44,005 nt of DNA, from the NCBI GenBank assembly GCA_030840645.1, contig JAVEEC010000112.1, positions 1 through 44,005 of the forward strand, written 5' to 3'. Positions within the stretch are counted from its first letter, which is position 1, and every line of letters starts with the position of its first letter. Position numbers and translations under genes: made by a program. This DNA is from Frankiaceae bacterium. GTDB lineage: Bacteria; Actinomycetota; Actinomycetes; BP-191. Positions 16,121 through 23,582 of this stretch are shown one piece after another. Under the pieces are notes generated by a model that had not been told where the DNA came from, did not search any database, and saw only the letters and a list, made by a program, of their open reading frames with translations.

Positions 16121-17529
16121 GGCTCGGCCAGGACGCCGGTCGTGGTCCACTCCGGCTCGGCGCGGGCCGGCTCGTCGCCGGGCGCGTCGAGGGCGCGCAG
16201 GTCGCTGTCGGCGGCGATCGCGATGGCGCCGAGCAACGACGCCACGGCGCGTTCGACGGCGTGCAGCTCGTCGACGATCTCGCCGACCTCGGCGGGCCCG
16301 GTCGGCATCGCCGCGAGCTGCGCGAGCCGCGACGCAGACTGCCTGAGGACGGAGAGCGAGGGGGCGGTGTTCGCGCCGTTGTCGCCGAGCGCCTTGGCCG
16401 CCTCGTCGGCGGCCTCCGCTCGGTCCAGCGCGGCGTCGCGGGACGCGGTCAGGTCCGCGACCGAGAGCCACGACTCCGCCTGTCCCACGAGCAGCTCCGC
16501 GAGGGTGACCTCGCGGCGGCCGAACCCCGCGGAGCCGCGCGGGCGGCGCGCGTGCAGCAGGGCGAGGGGGCGGTCACGCTCGCCGAGGACCGCCGAGCAG
16601 AACGGCCGGCCGTCGTCGTTGCCGGTCGTCACGCCGCCCGAGCCGAGGGCGCGCATGACCCAGCCGTCGTCGAGAACGGCGGAGGAGACGCGTTCGCGAG
16701 TCGTCACGCCGTACTCGTCGCCCGCGTAGCGCACCGGGCCGTCCGGGCCCATGAGCACGAGCTCGACGTCGGCGCCGCCGAACAGCCGCGCCGCGGCCGT
16801 GAGGACGACGCGGGCAGACGCCTCGATCGACTGGCCGGTCGCGCGTTCCTGGCCGCGCGCCAGCTCCGCGAACAGCCGCGCCTCGGCGGCGCGCGCGGTC
16901 TGCTGGTCGTACGACCACCAGAGCAGCGCCATCGGCACGACCAGGCCGAGCAGGCCCAACGGCGCGTTCAACGTGAGCCACGCGGCCAGCAGGCCGACGG
17001 AGGTGTTGCCCGCGGTGTGCAGCGCGGACATCGGCGCGCTGGCCCAGAGGAACCCGCGCAGGCGGCGGCCCGACGTCATCGCGACGGCGCCGGCGACCAG
17101 CGTGTGGTTGAGCAGCCAGAACCAACCCATGCCCGCGCACGCGCCGGCCAGACCGCCGCCGACCCAGTGGGCGAACGCCGCCGCCACGCCCGTCGACGCG
17201 GCGAACTGCGCGACGTTGAACCAGACCTTGAGCCGCGGCTGCCGCCGGGCGAGCTGCGCGACGAGCACGCCGAGGACGACGGCGGTGACGGTCCACGCGC
17301 CGGGCGCGAAGACGATCGCCGCGCCAATGGCGCCGTCGGTGCAGGAGAACGACCACCGCTGCCGCCCGAACGCCAGGTGCACGACCGCGACCTCGGAGAG
17401 CGCGACGGCCAGCGCGAGGGCGACCGGTCCCCACGCGGCGGGCGAGCCCCAGCCCGCATACGCGCACGCCGGCAGCGCCAGCGCGAGGCTGGCGCCACCG
17501 AGCAGGGCGACGCGGCGGGCGGGGCTCAT
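16117..17529 (-). CDS. Polytopic membrane protein with GAF domain (sensor without kinase)
   Basis: A 470-residue protein. Residues 1-240 hold about seven hydrophobic helices, including WFNVAQFAASTGVAAAF, a pattern seen in membrane sensor modules of bacterial signalling proteins. From about 255 to 390 comes a GAF-like domain (ARLFGGADVELVLMGPDGPVRY, PFCSAVLGERDRPLALLHA, FGRREVTLAELLVGQAESWL). A helical region follows without H-box or ATPase motifs. It is coupled by GTGA to the histidine kinase and by ATGA to the protease gene upstream. It may act as the sensory half of a split kinase (inference). Confidence 0.75.
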   Translation of the reverse strand: MSPARRVALLGGASLALALPACAYAGWGSPAAWGPVALALAVALSEVAVVHLAFGRQRWSFSCTDGAIGAAIVFAPGAWTVTAVVLGVLVAQLARRQPRLKVWFNVAQFAASTGVAAAFAHWVGGGLAGACAGMGWFWLLNHTLVAGAVAMTSGRRLRGFLWASAPMSALHTAGNTSVGLLAAWLTLNAPLGLLGLVVPMALLWWSYDQQTARAAEARLFAELARGQERATGQSIEASARVVLTAAARLFGGADVELVLMGPDGPVRYAGDEYGVTTRERVSSAVLDDGWVMRALGSGGVTTGNDDGRPFCSAVLGERDRPLALLHARRPRGSAGFGRREVTLAELLVGQAESWLSVADLTASRDAALDRAEAADEAAKALGDNGANTAPSLSVLRQSASRLAQLAAMPTGPAEVGEIVDELHAVERAVASLLGAIAIAADSDLRALDAPGDEPARAEPEWTTTGVLAEP

Positions 17530-18923
17530 CGGTCCTCGCCCTCCCAGACCGCCGCGGACCAGGAGTTGGCGGACCACGAGTTGGCGGACCACGAGTTGGC
17601 GGACCAGGAGTTCGCCGACCACGAGTTGGCGGACCAGGAGTTGGCGTCGAAGCCGCCCTCGCCGTCGCCGGCCGGGCCCGATGCTGCGCCGCCGGCGCAG
17701 TCCTCGGCGTCGTCGTCGTCATGACCGCGGCGAACGGTCTTGAGCAGCCCCGCGCCCGCGCGCTCGGTCCGGCCGATGGGTTTCGCCGCCGAACGCAGCG
17801 CCGTCTTGACCTGCGACGGCGTCGCGTCGCGGTGCTCGGCCAGGTAGAGCGCCGCGACGCCCGCGGCCTGCGCGGTCGCCTGGCTGGTGCCGGAGCCGCG
17901 CCACAGCGCGTTGCCGTGCCGCGCGTCCGGGTGCTGCCGCGCGATCGCCGAGCGCGGCGGGAGGACGGAGAGGACGCCGACACCGGAGCCGACGACGTCG
18001 GGCTTGCGGACGCCGGCCACGACCGCGCTGCCGCTGAACGACGCGACGGTCGCCTTGCCGTCGCGGACGTCGGCCGCGCCGACGGTGACCACGCGCGGGT
18101 CGAAGCCGGGGTCGCCGACCTCGCCGGGAACGTTGCCGGCGGAGACGACGACGGTGACGCCCGCGTCGCGGACGCGTTCGACGGCGTCGGTCAGCGGGTC
18201 GGGGCCGTAGCCGCGGCCGGGCCGCGTACGGGAGAAGGAGAAGGACGCGACGTCGAGCGACGCCGCGTGCCCGACGACCCAGTCGAGGCCGGCGACGACC
18301 TTCGACAACGACGTCGTTCCGGTCGCGTCGGCGACCTTGACGCTGACGACGGTCGCGCCGGGCGCGACGCCGAGCGGGCGGCCGTCCGTCCCAGCGACCG
18401 GCCCGCCCGCGACGATGCCGGCCATGAACGTGCCGTGGCCGTACCCGTCGGCGAACGTGCCCGCGCCCGAGGTGTCGACGCCGTCGACCAGCCGGCCCGA
18501 CGAACGAGCCAGCGCCGCGGTGTCGGAGACGCCGGTGTCCACGAGCGCGACGCGGACGCCACTGCCTGCTGACCGGCTGCCGGCCCGGCCGCCGAGCCGC
18601 TCCCAGGGGAGGACCGAACGCCGCTGCCCGTCGTCGCCGTCGTGACCGTTCGGGCGGAGCACGGCGTCGGGCGCCACGGCGCGGACGCCGGCGGCGCGCG
18701 CGAGCCGTTCGAGCTGGGAGGGGGTGCCGCGGACCGTCGCGGCGTCGAGGTTGGGGTGCCGGCGGACCACGCGGACGCCGCTGGCGCCCAGAGCGTTCCG
18801 CGACGGGCCGGCGAACGTCACGACCGCCGTCAGCGACCGCGCCGCGGGCACGGCGACGAGACCTGCGGAGACGAGCGAGGCCGCGAGCAGCACGGCGGCG
18901 CCCGCCCTGGGTGAACGTGCCAC
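17526..18923 (-). CDS. Secreted subtilisin-like (S8) serine protease with C-terminal NSWSA repeats
   Basis: A 465-residue protease with signal peptide (residues 1-30), a propeptide-like region with NLDAATVRGTPSQLERLARAAG, and a catalytic domain. The triad is Asp (VRVALVDTGVSD), His (GYGHGTFMAGIVAGG) and Ser (WRGSGTSQATAQAAG), with the oxyanion-region VVVSAGNVPGE. After a Gly/Asp-rich linker the C-terminus has six copies of the pentapeptide A-N-S-W-S and ends AAVWEGEDR, with no sorting signal or membrane helix. Start GTG 18923 follows AAGGACC. It is the first gene of an operon with the GAF sensor and kinase. Confidence 0.9.
   Translation of the reverse strand: MARSPRAGAAVLLAASLVSAGLVAVPAARSLTAVVTFAGPSRNALGASGVRVVRRHPNLDAATVRGTPSQLERLARAAGVRAVAPDAVLRPNGHDGDDGQRRSVLPWERLGGRAGSRSAGSGVRVALVDTGVSDTAALARSSGRLVDGVDTSGAGTFADGYGHGTFMAGIVAGGPVAGTDGRPLGVAPGATVVSVKVADATGTTSLSKVVAGLDWVVGHAASLDVASFSFSRTRPGRGYGPDPLTDAVERVRDAGVTVVVSAGNVPGEVGDPGFDPRVVTVGAADVRDGKATVASFSGSAVVAGVRKPDVVGSGVGVLSVLPPRSAIARQHPDARHGNALWRGSGTSQATAQAAGVAALYLAEHRDATPSQVKTALRSAAKPIGRTERAGAGLLKTVRRGHDDDDAEDCAGGAASGPAGDGEGGFDANSWSANSWSANSWSANSWSANSWSANSWSAAVWEGEDR
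17556..17645 (-). repeat. Six 15-bp tandem repeats encoding A-N-S-W-S units in the subtilase C-terminus
   Basis: Six in-frame 15-bp units lie end to end at 17556, 17571, 17586, 17601, 17616 and 17631. They differ only by synonymous changes (the serine codons and one alanine codon), so the peptide is perfectly conserved while the DNA is not. This suggests selection on the peptide rather than a fresh slippage product. Confidence 0.95.
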
Positions 18924-18968
18924 GCGGGTCCTTCCCCTGGTCGTGCGTGATCCCCCTTCTCCTTCGGC

Positions 18969-18974
18969 ACGCTA
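18969..18974 (-). promoter_or_regulatory. Likely -10 element (TAGCGT) of the protease-sensor-kinase operon
   Basis: TAGCGT on the minus strand lies about 45 bp before GTG 18923, leaving a leader that contains purine-rich ribosome sites (GAAGGAGAAGGGGG and GGGGAAGGA). Confidence 0.4.
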
Positions 18975-19030
18975 TGGGCGGGACTTTCGCCGTACGGGGG
19001 CTGCGTCTGCCGCCGCCCGCGAACGGCGCG

Positions 19031-19048
19031 TTGCTCCACATGGCGCAA
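19031..19048. promoter_or_regulatory. Imperfect 18-bp palindrome between the protease operon and the response regulator gene
   Basis: TTGCTCCACATGGCGCAA pairs at seven of nine arm positions (TTGC...GCAA outside, CCA...TGG inside). About 35 bp further on, 19084-19096 holds CTTG-N5-CAAG. Both lie in the 199-bp divergent region, where an autoregulating NarL-type protein would be expected to bind. Binding is inferred only. Confidence 0.4.
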
Positions 19049-19122
19049 TCGAGTCCTACAGGGCCGCGCGTCACGAGCCGATGCTTGGTGCACAAGGGAC
19101 CCACCCACGTACGGAGGCAGCG

Positions 19123-19791
19123 GTGACGACTGCGACGGATCTCGCGGAGCACGGGGCACAGACCGGCTTCTCGGCGATGGTCGTCGACGACCACCCGCTG
19201 ATGCGCGAGTCGATGGTGGCGCGGCTGCGGGCGATGGGCGCGTCCGACGTGATCGAGGCCGCCAGCATCGCCGAGGCGCGGGCACGCGCCGCGGCCGGCG
19301 CACGCGACCTCTGCGTCCTCGACCTCGGCCTCCCGGACGGCTCCGGTCTCGAGCTCCTCGCCGACCTCCGCGCCGCCGGCTGGGGCCGGCTCATCGTGCT
19401 CTCCGCGGCCGACGACCCGTACTCCGTGCGCTCGGCGTTCGTCGCCGGGGCGCAGGGCTACCTCCTCAAGTCCGCCTCCCCGCACGTCGTCGTCGACGGC
19501 GTCCGCCGGGTCCTCGACGGCGGCGTGTACGCCGACCCGTCGGTCGCGTCGCTGCTCGCGCAGGGGCTGCGTACCGGACCCGTGGGCGACGGCATCAACG
19601 ACCTGTCCGGCCGCGAGGTCGAGGTGCTCCAGTACGTCGCCGACGGCCAGTCGAACAAGCAGATCGGCGAGGCGCTCGGCCTCTCCGCGCTCACCGTGAA
19701 GAGCCACCTGGCACGCATCGCCCGCAAGCTCGGCACCGGCGACCGCGCCGAGATGGTCGCGCTGGCGATGCGCGCGGGCGTCATCCGCTGA
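19123..19791 (+). CDS. NarL/FixJ-type response regulator
   Basis: A 222-residue regulator. The receiver domain (about residues 17-130) has the acidic pair in VVDDHP, the phosphoacceptor Asp67 in CVLDLGLPDG, Ser94 in IVLSAADD and Lys116 in GYLLKSA. The DNA-binding LuxR-type domain (about 158-220) has LSGREVEVLQYVADGQSNKQIG and LSALTVKSHLARIARKLG. GTG 19123 has GGAGG 5 bp upstream; ATG 19081 is in frame but lacks such a site. It is divergent from the protease-GAF-kinase operon and should be the partner of that kinase. A regulator in this position upstream of RNase D is, to my memory, part of the conserved actinobacterial backbone. Confidence 0.92.
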   Translation: MTTATDLAEHGAQTGFSAMVVDDHPLMRESMVARLRAMGASDVIEAASIAEARARAAAGARDLCVLDLGLPDGSGLELLADLRAAGWGRLIVLSAADDPYSVRSAFVAGAQGYLLKSASPHVVVDGVRRVLDGGVYADPSVASLLAQGLRTGPVGDGINDLSGREVEVLQYVADGQSNKQIGEALGLSALTVKSHLARIARKLGTGDRAEMVALAMRAGVIR

Positions 19792-19833
19792 GCCCGGCCC
19801 TGCGGAAACACGTTCCGTGACCGGCATGGGGCG

Positions 19834-19839
19834 TACCGT
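19834..19839 (+). promoter_or_regulatory. -10 element (TACCGT) of the RNase D gene, leaderless type
   Basis: TACCGT is followed by 6 bases and GTG 19846, placing the predicted transcript start on the start codon. Confidence 0.5.
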
Positions 19840-19845
19840 CAGCGT

Positions 19846-21108
19846 GTGACCGAACTGGCGGCCGAGCCCGCGGAGGGCGTGGCCGAGCCGCCCGCGGAGC
19901 CGTCGCTCCCCCTGCTCGAGCTGGCCGAGCCCGTACCTGAACCCGTCGTCGACGACCGCGGCCTCGCCGCCGCCGTCGCGGCCCTCGGCAGCGCCACCGG
20001 ACCCGTCGCCATCGACGCCGAACGCGCCTCCGGCTACCGCTACGGGCAGCGCTGCTACCTGGTCCAGCTCCGCCGCGAGGGCGCGGGCACGTTCCTCGTC
20101 GACCCGATCCCGTGCGCCGACCTGTCCACGCTCGACGCGGCCCTCGCCGACGCCGAGTGGGTCCTGCACGCCGCCTCCCAGGACCTCCCCTGCCTCGCCG
20201 AGCTGGGGCTGCGGCCGCGGCGGCTGTTCGACACCGAGCTGGCGGCGCGGCTCGCGGGGTACGAGCGCGTCGGGCTCGCGACGATGGTCGAACGCGTCCT
20301 CGGCCACCGGATCGACAAGGGCTCGTCGTCGGCCGACTGGTCGCAGCGGCCGTTGACCCCGGGCCTGCTGCGGTACGCCGCGCTGGACGTCGAGGTGCTG
20401 GTCGAGCTGCGCGACCACCTCGCCGAGGTGCTGGAGCAGCAGGGCAAGACCGAGTGGGCGAGGCAGGAGTTCGCGGCGATCGTCGACGCTCCCCCGGCCA
20501 CGCCGCGCGCCGAGCCGTGGCGCCGTACCTCCGGCATCCACCGCATCCGCACGCCCCGGCAGCTCGCGGCCGTCCGGGCGTTGTGGGAACGCCGCGACGA
20601 GCTGGCCCGCACCCGCGACATCGCGCCCGGCCGGGTGCTCCCCGACTCCGCGATCGTCGACGCCGTCCTCCGCTGGCCGAAGACGCAGGACGCGCTCGCC
20701 GCCCTGCCGGTCTACGGCGGCCGCGCGAACAAGCGCCGCATCGCGCTGTGGTTCGGCGCGCTGGAGAGCGCGCTGGCGCTGCCTGACACCGAGCTGCCCT
20801 CCAGCACGGGACCGAACGACGGCCTGCCGCCGCCCGCCCACCGCTGGCAGGAGCGCGACCCGGCCGCCGCCGCCCGCCTCGCCGCTGCCCGCGCCGCGGT
20901 CAACGCCCTGGCCACGCGGTACGAGATCCCCGTCGAGAACCTGGTCGAGCCGGCCGCCATCCGCCGGCTCGCCTGGTCACCGCCGGAGCCGTTGACCGAC
21001 GAGGCCGTCGTCGAGGCGCTGCGCGCCGCGGGCGCGCGGCCCTGGCAGGTCGAGCTGGTCGCCGAGGCGCTGGCCGGCGCGCTGCGTTCGGCCGCCTCCG
21101 CCGAGTGA
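19846..21108 (+). CDS. rnd: Ribonuclease D-like 3'-5' exoribonuclease with HRDC domain
   Basis: A 420-residue DEDDy exonuclease. Catalytic residues read as Asp57 and Glu59 (VAIDAERASGYRYGQR), Asp113 (HAASQDLPCLAEL), and Tyr177/Asp181 (RYAALDVEVLVEL). A nucleic-acid-binding HRDC domain follows at about 235-320 (LAAVRALWERRDELARTRD, LPDSAIVDAVLRWPKT). The acidic, Pro/Glu-rich N-terminus (1-35) is not part of the fold. It would trim 3' ends of structured RNAs. The GTG start is supported by the leaderless -10. The GNAT gene is coupled at its stop by GTGA. Confidence 0.92.
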   Translation: MTELAAEPAEGVAEPPAEPSLPLLELAEPVPEPVVDDRGLAAAVAALGSATGPVAIDAERASGYRYGQRCYLVQLRREGAGTFLVDPIPCADLSTLDAALADAEWVLHAASQDLPCLAELGLRPRRLFDTELAARLAGYERVGLATMVERVLGHRIDKGSSSADWSQRPLTPGLLRYAALDVEVLVELRDHLAEVLEQQGKTEWARQEFAAIVDAPPATPRAEPWRRTSGIHRIRTPRQLAAVRALWERRDELARTRDIAPGRVLPDSAIVDAVLRWPKTQDALAALPVYGGRANKRRIALWFGALESALALPDTELPSSTGPNDGLPPPAHRWQERDPAAAARLAAARAAVNALATRYEIPVENLVEPAAIRRLAWSPPEPLTDEAVVEALRAAGARPWQVELVAEALAGALRSAASAE

Positions 21109-21602
21109 CGCTGGAGACGCCGCGGCTGGTGCTGGAACCGGTGACGGTGACGTTCGCGCGGGCCGTGCTGGCCGGTGACCTGTCCGGCGTGACCGCCGCA
21201 CCCGGGTGGCCGCACGCGGACACGCTGGACGCGCTGCGGCCGTACGCCGAGCACGGCTCGGACGACGTACCCGGGCCGTGGCTTGTGTCGGTCCGCGAGC
21301 CCCGCGTGCTGATCGGCGAGTGCGGCTGGTACGCGCCGCCCGGCGACGGCGGCGAGGTGGAGGTCGGGTACGGCCTGGCGGCGTCCGCGCGCGGCAACGG
21401 GTACGGCACCGAGGCGGTCCGCGCCCTGGTCGGCTGGGTCGCCGCGCAGCCCGGCGTGCACCGGATCGTCGCGAACGTCGAGGCCGGCAACACCCCGTCC
21501 CGCCGCCTGCTCGAACGTCTCGGCTTCACCGTCGCCGGCGTCGAGGGGCCGATGGTCCGCTACGCGCGGTTGACAGCGACCCCGCAACTTAGGTTACCCT
21601 AA
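21105..21602 (+). CDS. GNAT-family N-acetyltransferase
   Basis: A 165-residue protein of the RimJ/RimL-like branch. It has the start LETPRLVLEPVT, the acetyl-CoA loop ASARGNGYGTEAVRALVGWV and the last motif IVANVEAGNTPSRRLLERLGFTVAG. It transfers an acetyl group from acetyl-CoA to an unknown amine. Its GTG start overlaps the RNase D stop. The last codons and stop (21588-21602) lie inside the iron-box sequence that controls the next operon, so the C-terminal residues LRLP are partly dictated by a regulatory site. Confidence 0.85.
   Translation: MTLETPRLVLEPVTVTFARAVLAGDLSGVTAAPGWPHADTLDALRPYAEHGSDDVPGPWLVSVREPRVLIGECGWYAPPGDGGEVEVGYGLAASARGNGYGTEAVRALVGWVAAQPGVHRIVANVEAGNTPSRRLLERLGFTVAGVEGPMVRYARLTATPQLRLP
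21570..21600 (+). promoter_or_regulatory. Promoter of the efeUO operon inside the GNAT gene
   Basis: A perfect -35 TTGACA (21570-21575) is followed, 19 bp later, by TACCCT (21595-21600). The -10 sits inside the iron box, so a bound repressor would block RNA polymerase. The spacing is slightly long. Confidence 0.5.
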
Positions 21603-21607
21603 CCAAA
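21589..21607 (+). promoter_or_regulatory. Iron box (IdeR/DmdR-type operator) upstream of efeU
   Basis: The 19-bp sequence beginning TTAGGTTA and continuing CCCTAACCAAA matches the mycobacterial IdeR/DtxR consensus (TTAGGTTAGGCTAACCTAA) at 16 of 19 positions by eye. It lies 46 bp before ATG 21654 and overlaps the -10 element. IdeR-Fe2+ binding here would repress iron uptake when iron is sufficient. Confidence 0.8.
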
Positions 21608-21653
21608 CTCGCCGGACAGGGCACCGGCGCACACCTGGGAGCGCTCGCGACCG

Positions 21654-22517
21654 ATGTTCGCCAACTACCTGATCGGCCTCCGAGAGGGCCTCGAAGCCTC
21701 GCTCGTCGTCGGCATCCTCGTCGCCTACCTCGTCCGCACCGGGCATCGTGACCGCCTCCCCGCCATCTGGGCCGGGATCGGCGCCGCGGTCGGCCTCTCC
21801 CTCGGCGTCGGCGCGCTGCTCACGTTCACCAGCCACTCGCTGACGTTCAAGGCGCAGGAGGCGTTCGGCGGCCTCATGTCCCTGGTCGCGGTGGTGTTCG
21901 TGACCTGGATGGTGTTCTGGATGCGGCGGACCGCGCGGAGCATCAAGGGCGAGCTCGAGGGCCGCCTCTCGGCCGCGCTCACCATGGGCACCCGCGCGCT
22001 GGTCGTCACGGCGTTCATCGCGGTGGGGCGCGAGGGGCTCGAGACGGCGGTGTTCCTCTGGAGCGCCGTCCAGGCGGCCGCGCAGGCCGACGGCTCGACG
22101 TCCGCGCCGGTCACCGGCGCCGCCCTCGGCCTCGTCACCGCCGTCGTGGTCGGCTACCTGCTCTACAAGCGGGCCGTCCGCCTCAACCTCGCGAAGTTCT
22201 TCACGATCACCGGTGCGGGCCTGGTGCTCGTCGCGGCCGGCGTCCTCGCGTACGGGTTCCACGACCTGCTGGAGGCGGGCGTGCTGCACGGCGCGTTCTT
22301 CAGCCGGCAGGCGTTCGACGTCTCGGCCACGATCCCGCCGAGCAGCTGGTACGGCACCCTCCTCAAGGGCATCGTCAACTTCCGCCCCGACCCGACCGTG
22401 TTCGAGGTCGGCGTGTACCTCTCGTACCTCGTCCCCACGCTCTACTTCTTCTTCCGCGGCTCCGCTCCGGTGGCCGCGGCGACCGAGCCGGCCCGCGAGC
22501 CGAGCCTCACCAACTGA
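21654..22517 (+). CDS. efeU: EfeU/FTR1-type iron permease
   Basis: A 287-residue permease with seven predicted membrane helices. It holds both diagnostic REGLE motifs: residues 10-14 (LREGLEASLV) and 126-130 (GREGLETAVFLW). The acidic residues of these motifs pass iron across the membrane in the FTR1 family. It is the first gene after the iron box, followed 15 bp later by the cupredoxin lipoprotein. Length and topology are complete. Confidence 0.93.
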   Translation: MFANYLIGLREGLEASLVVGILVAYLVRTGHRDRLPAIWAGIGAAVGLSLGVGALLTFTSHSLTFKAQEAFGGLMSLVAVVFVTWMVFWMRRTARSIKGELEGRLSAALTMGTRALVVTAFIAVGREGLETAVFLWSAVQAAAQADGSTSAPVTGAALGLVTAVVVGYLLYKRAVRLNLAKFFTITGAGLVLVAAGVLAYGFHDLLEAGVLHGAFFSRQAFDVSATIPPSSWYGTLLKGIVNFRPDPTVFEVGVYLSYLVPTLYFFFRGSAPVAAATEPAREPSLTN

Positions 22518-22532
22518 CCAGGAGAACACCCC

Positions 22533-23201
22533 GTGCGCCGCTACGCCCCGATCCTGCTCGCCCTGTCCCTCACCGCCTGCTCGAACGGCGGCGGCGCGAA
22601 GTCCGGCGGCGCCGTCGCCGTGACCGCGACCGACACGGCGTGCACCCTCGGCCGGACCGACCTCGCCGCCGGCAAAACGACGTTCGACGTCAAGAACACC
22701 GGCAAGGACGTCACCGAGGTCTACGTGTACGGCGAGAAGGACACGGTGCTGGCCGAGAAGGAGAACATCGGCCCGGGCCTGTCCGCGTCGTTCGTCGCCG
22801 ACCTGCCGGCCGGTACGTACGAGGTCGCGTGCAAGCCCGGCCAGAAGGGTGACGGCATCAGGACCAGCATCCACGTCACCGGCTCCGGCGGCGCCACGGC
22901 GAAGGCCGCCGACCGCGACGTGGAGTTCCAGTCGCACGACTTCGCCTGGACCGGCCTGGAGACGTTCACCGCCAAGGCCGGCGAGACCATCAAGTTCGAG
23001 ATGGAGAACGACGGGCCGGCCCAGCACGAGTTCGAGGTGTTCGACGCCGACGGCACCGCGCTCGGCGAGATCGGGCCTACGGACAAGGGGAAGGACGGCG
23101 AGGTCACGCTGACGTTCGCCAAGTCCGGCTCGTACGCCTACAAGTGCGGCATCGCCGACCACGAGGCGCGCGGCATGGTCGGGACGTTCCAGGTCTCGTG
23201 A
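22533..23201 (+). CDS. efeO: EfeO-like lipoprotein with two cupredoxin domains
   Basis: A 222-residue lipoprotein (lipobox LSLTAC, Cys16). Domain 1 (about 29-116) resembles the EfeO cupredoxin: ACTLGRTDLAAGKTTFDV, ENIGPGLSASFVADLPAGTYE. Domain 2 (127-222) is a plastocyanin-like cupredoxin with a full type-1 copper set: His165 (AQHEFEVF), Cys205 and His210 (YKCGIADHEARG) and Met215. The M75 peptidase-like domain of long EfeO proteins is absent, as is an EfeB peroxidase gene. It could oxidise or bind Fe2+ for EfeU using copper (inference). GTG 22533 follows AGGAG. Confidence 0.82.
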   Translation: MRRYAPILLALSLTACSNGGGAKSGGAVAVTATDTACTLGRTDLAAGKTTFDVKNTGKDVTEVYVYGEKDTVLAEKENIGPGLSASFVADLPAGTYEVACKPGQKGDGIRTSIHVTGSGGATAKAADRDVEFQSHDFAWTGLETFTAKAGETIKFEMENDGPAQHEFEVFDADGTALGEIGPTDKGKDGEVTLTFAKSGSYAYKCGIADHEARGMVGTFQVS

Positions 23202-23260
23202 GGATCGTGGTGGGAGCAGTCTCGTGAGCGTCGTCGTGGGAGCAGTCTCGTGAGCATCGA
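23195..23260 (+). repeat. 26-bp tandem repeat (two full copies and a partial third) creating serial GTGA stop/start overlaps
   Basis: Copies at 23195-23220 and 23221-23246 are identical at 23 of 26 positions, and a third partial copy begins at 23247. Each copy holds a GTGA overlap (GTG at 23198, 23224 and 23250) and a GGGAG ribosome-site-like sequence. The efeO stop overlaps the first GTG. That opens a 9-codon frame ending on the second GTGA, which opens another 9-codon frame ending on the third GTGA, the start of the VOC gene. Confidence 0.9.
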
Positions 23261-23570
23261 CCGGATCGACCACCTCTACGTCGGCGTCGTCGACTTCCCC
23301 GCGGCGCTGGCGTTCTGGCGCTCGCTCGGCTTCGCGCTCGTGTCCGAATGGGGTGAGGTGGGGCACGCGGCGGCCCGGCTGGAGAGTGGCGCCGCCGCGG
23401 TCGTCCTCGCCGAGACGGCCGAGCCGTTGGTCACCGTGCACTTCGGCGGCACCGACCTGGAGGCGCTCGGCGCGCCCGTCGAGCCGACCCACTGGGGCAC
23501 GCGCTGGGCGCACCTGCGTGCGCCCGACGGCGCCGTCTTCGTGGCCGAGGACACCGGCCGGACGGACTAG
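23250..23570 (+). CDS. Small VOC (glyoxalase/bleomycin-resistance fold) protein
   Basis: A 106-residue protein with the single-domain vicinal-oxygen-chelate pattern: IDHLYVGVVDFPAALAFWRSLGFALVSEWG at the start and RWAHLRAPDGAVFVAED at the end. VOC proteins are metal-dependent enzymes or binding proteins acting on small molecules; the substrate is unknown. GTG 23250 is linked to efeO by the tandem stop/start repeat, so it should be part of the iron-regulated transcript. Confidence 0.8.
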   Translation: MSIDRIDHLYVGVVDFPAALAFWRSLGFALVSEWGEVGHAAARLESGAAAVVLAETAEPLVTVHFGGTDLEALGAPVEPTHWGTRWAHLRAPDGAVFVAEDTGRTD

Positions 23571-23582
23571 AAGCGCGTTCTG

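Noticed and set aside
17556..17645. Short regular repeats as a CRISPR array
   Set aside because: The 15-bp units are in frame in the protease gene, have no spacers and encode one repeated pentapeptide.
23198..23253. The two 9-codon frames between efeO and the VOC gene as peptide genes
   Set aside because: They follow automatically from the 26-bp duplication and encode nearly the same 9 residues, so I treat them as a coupling relay and not as separate genes.
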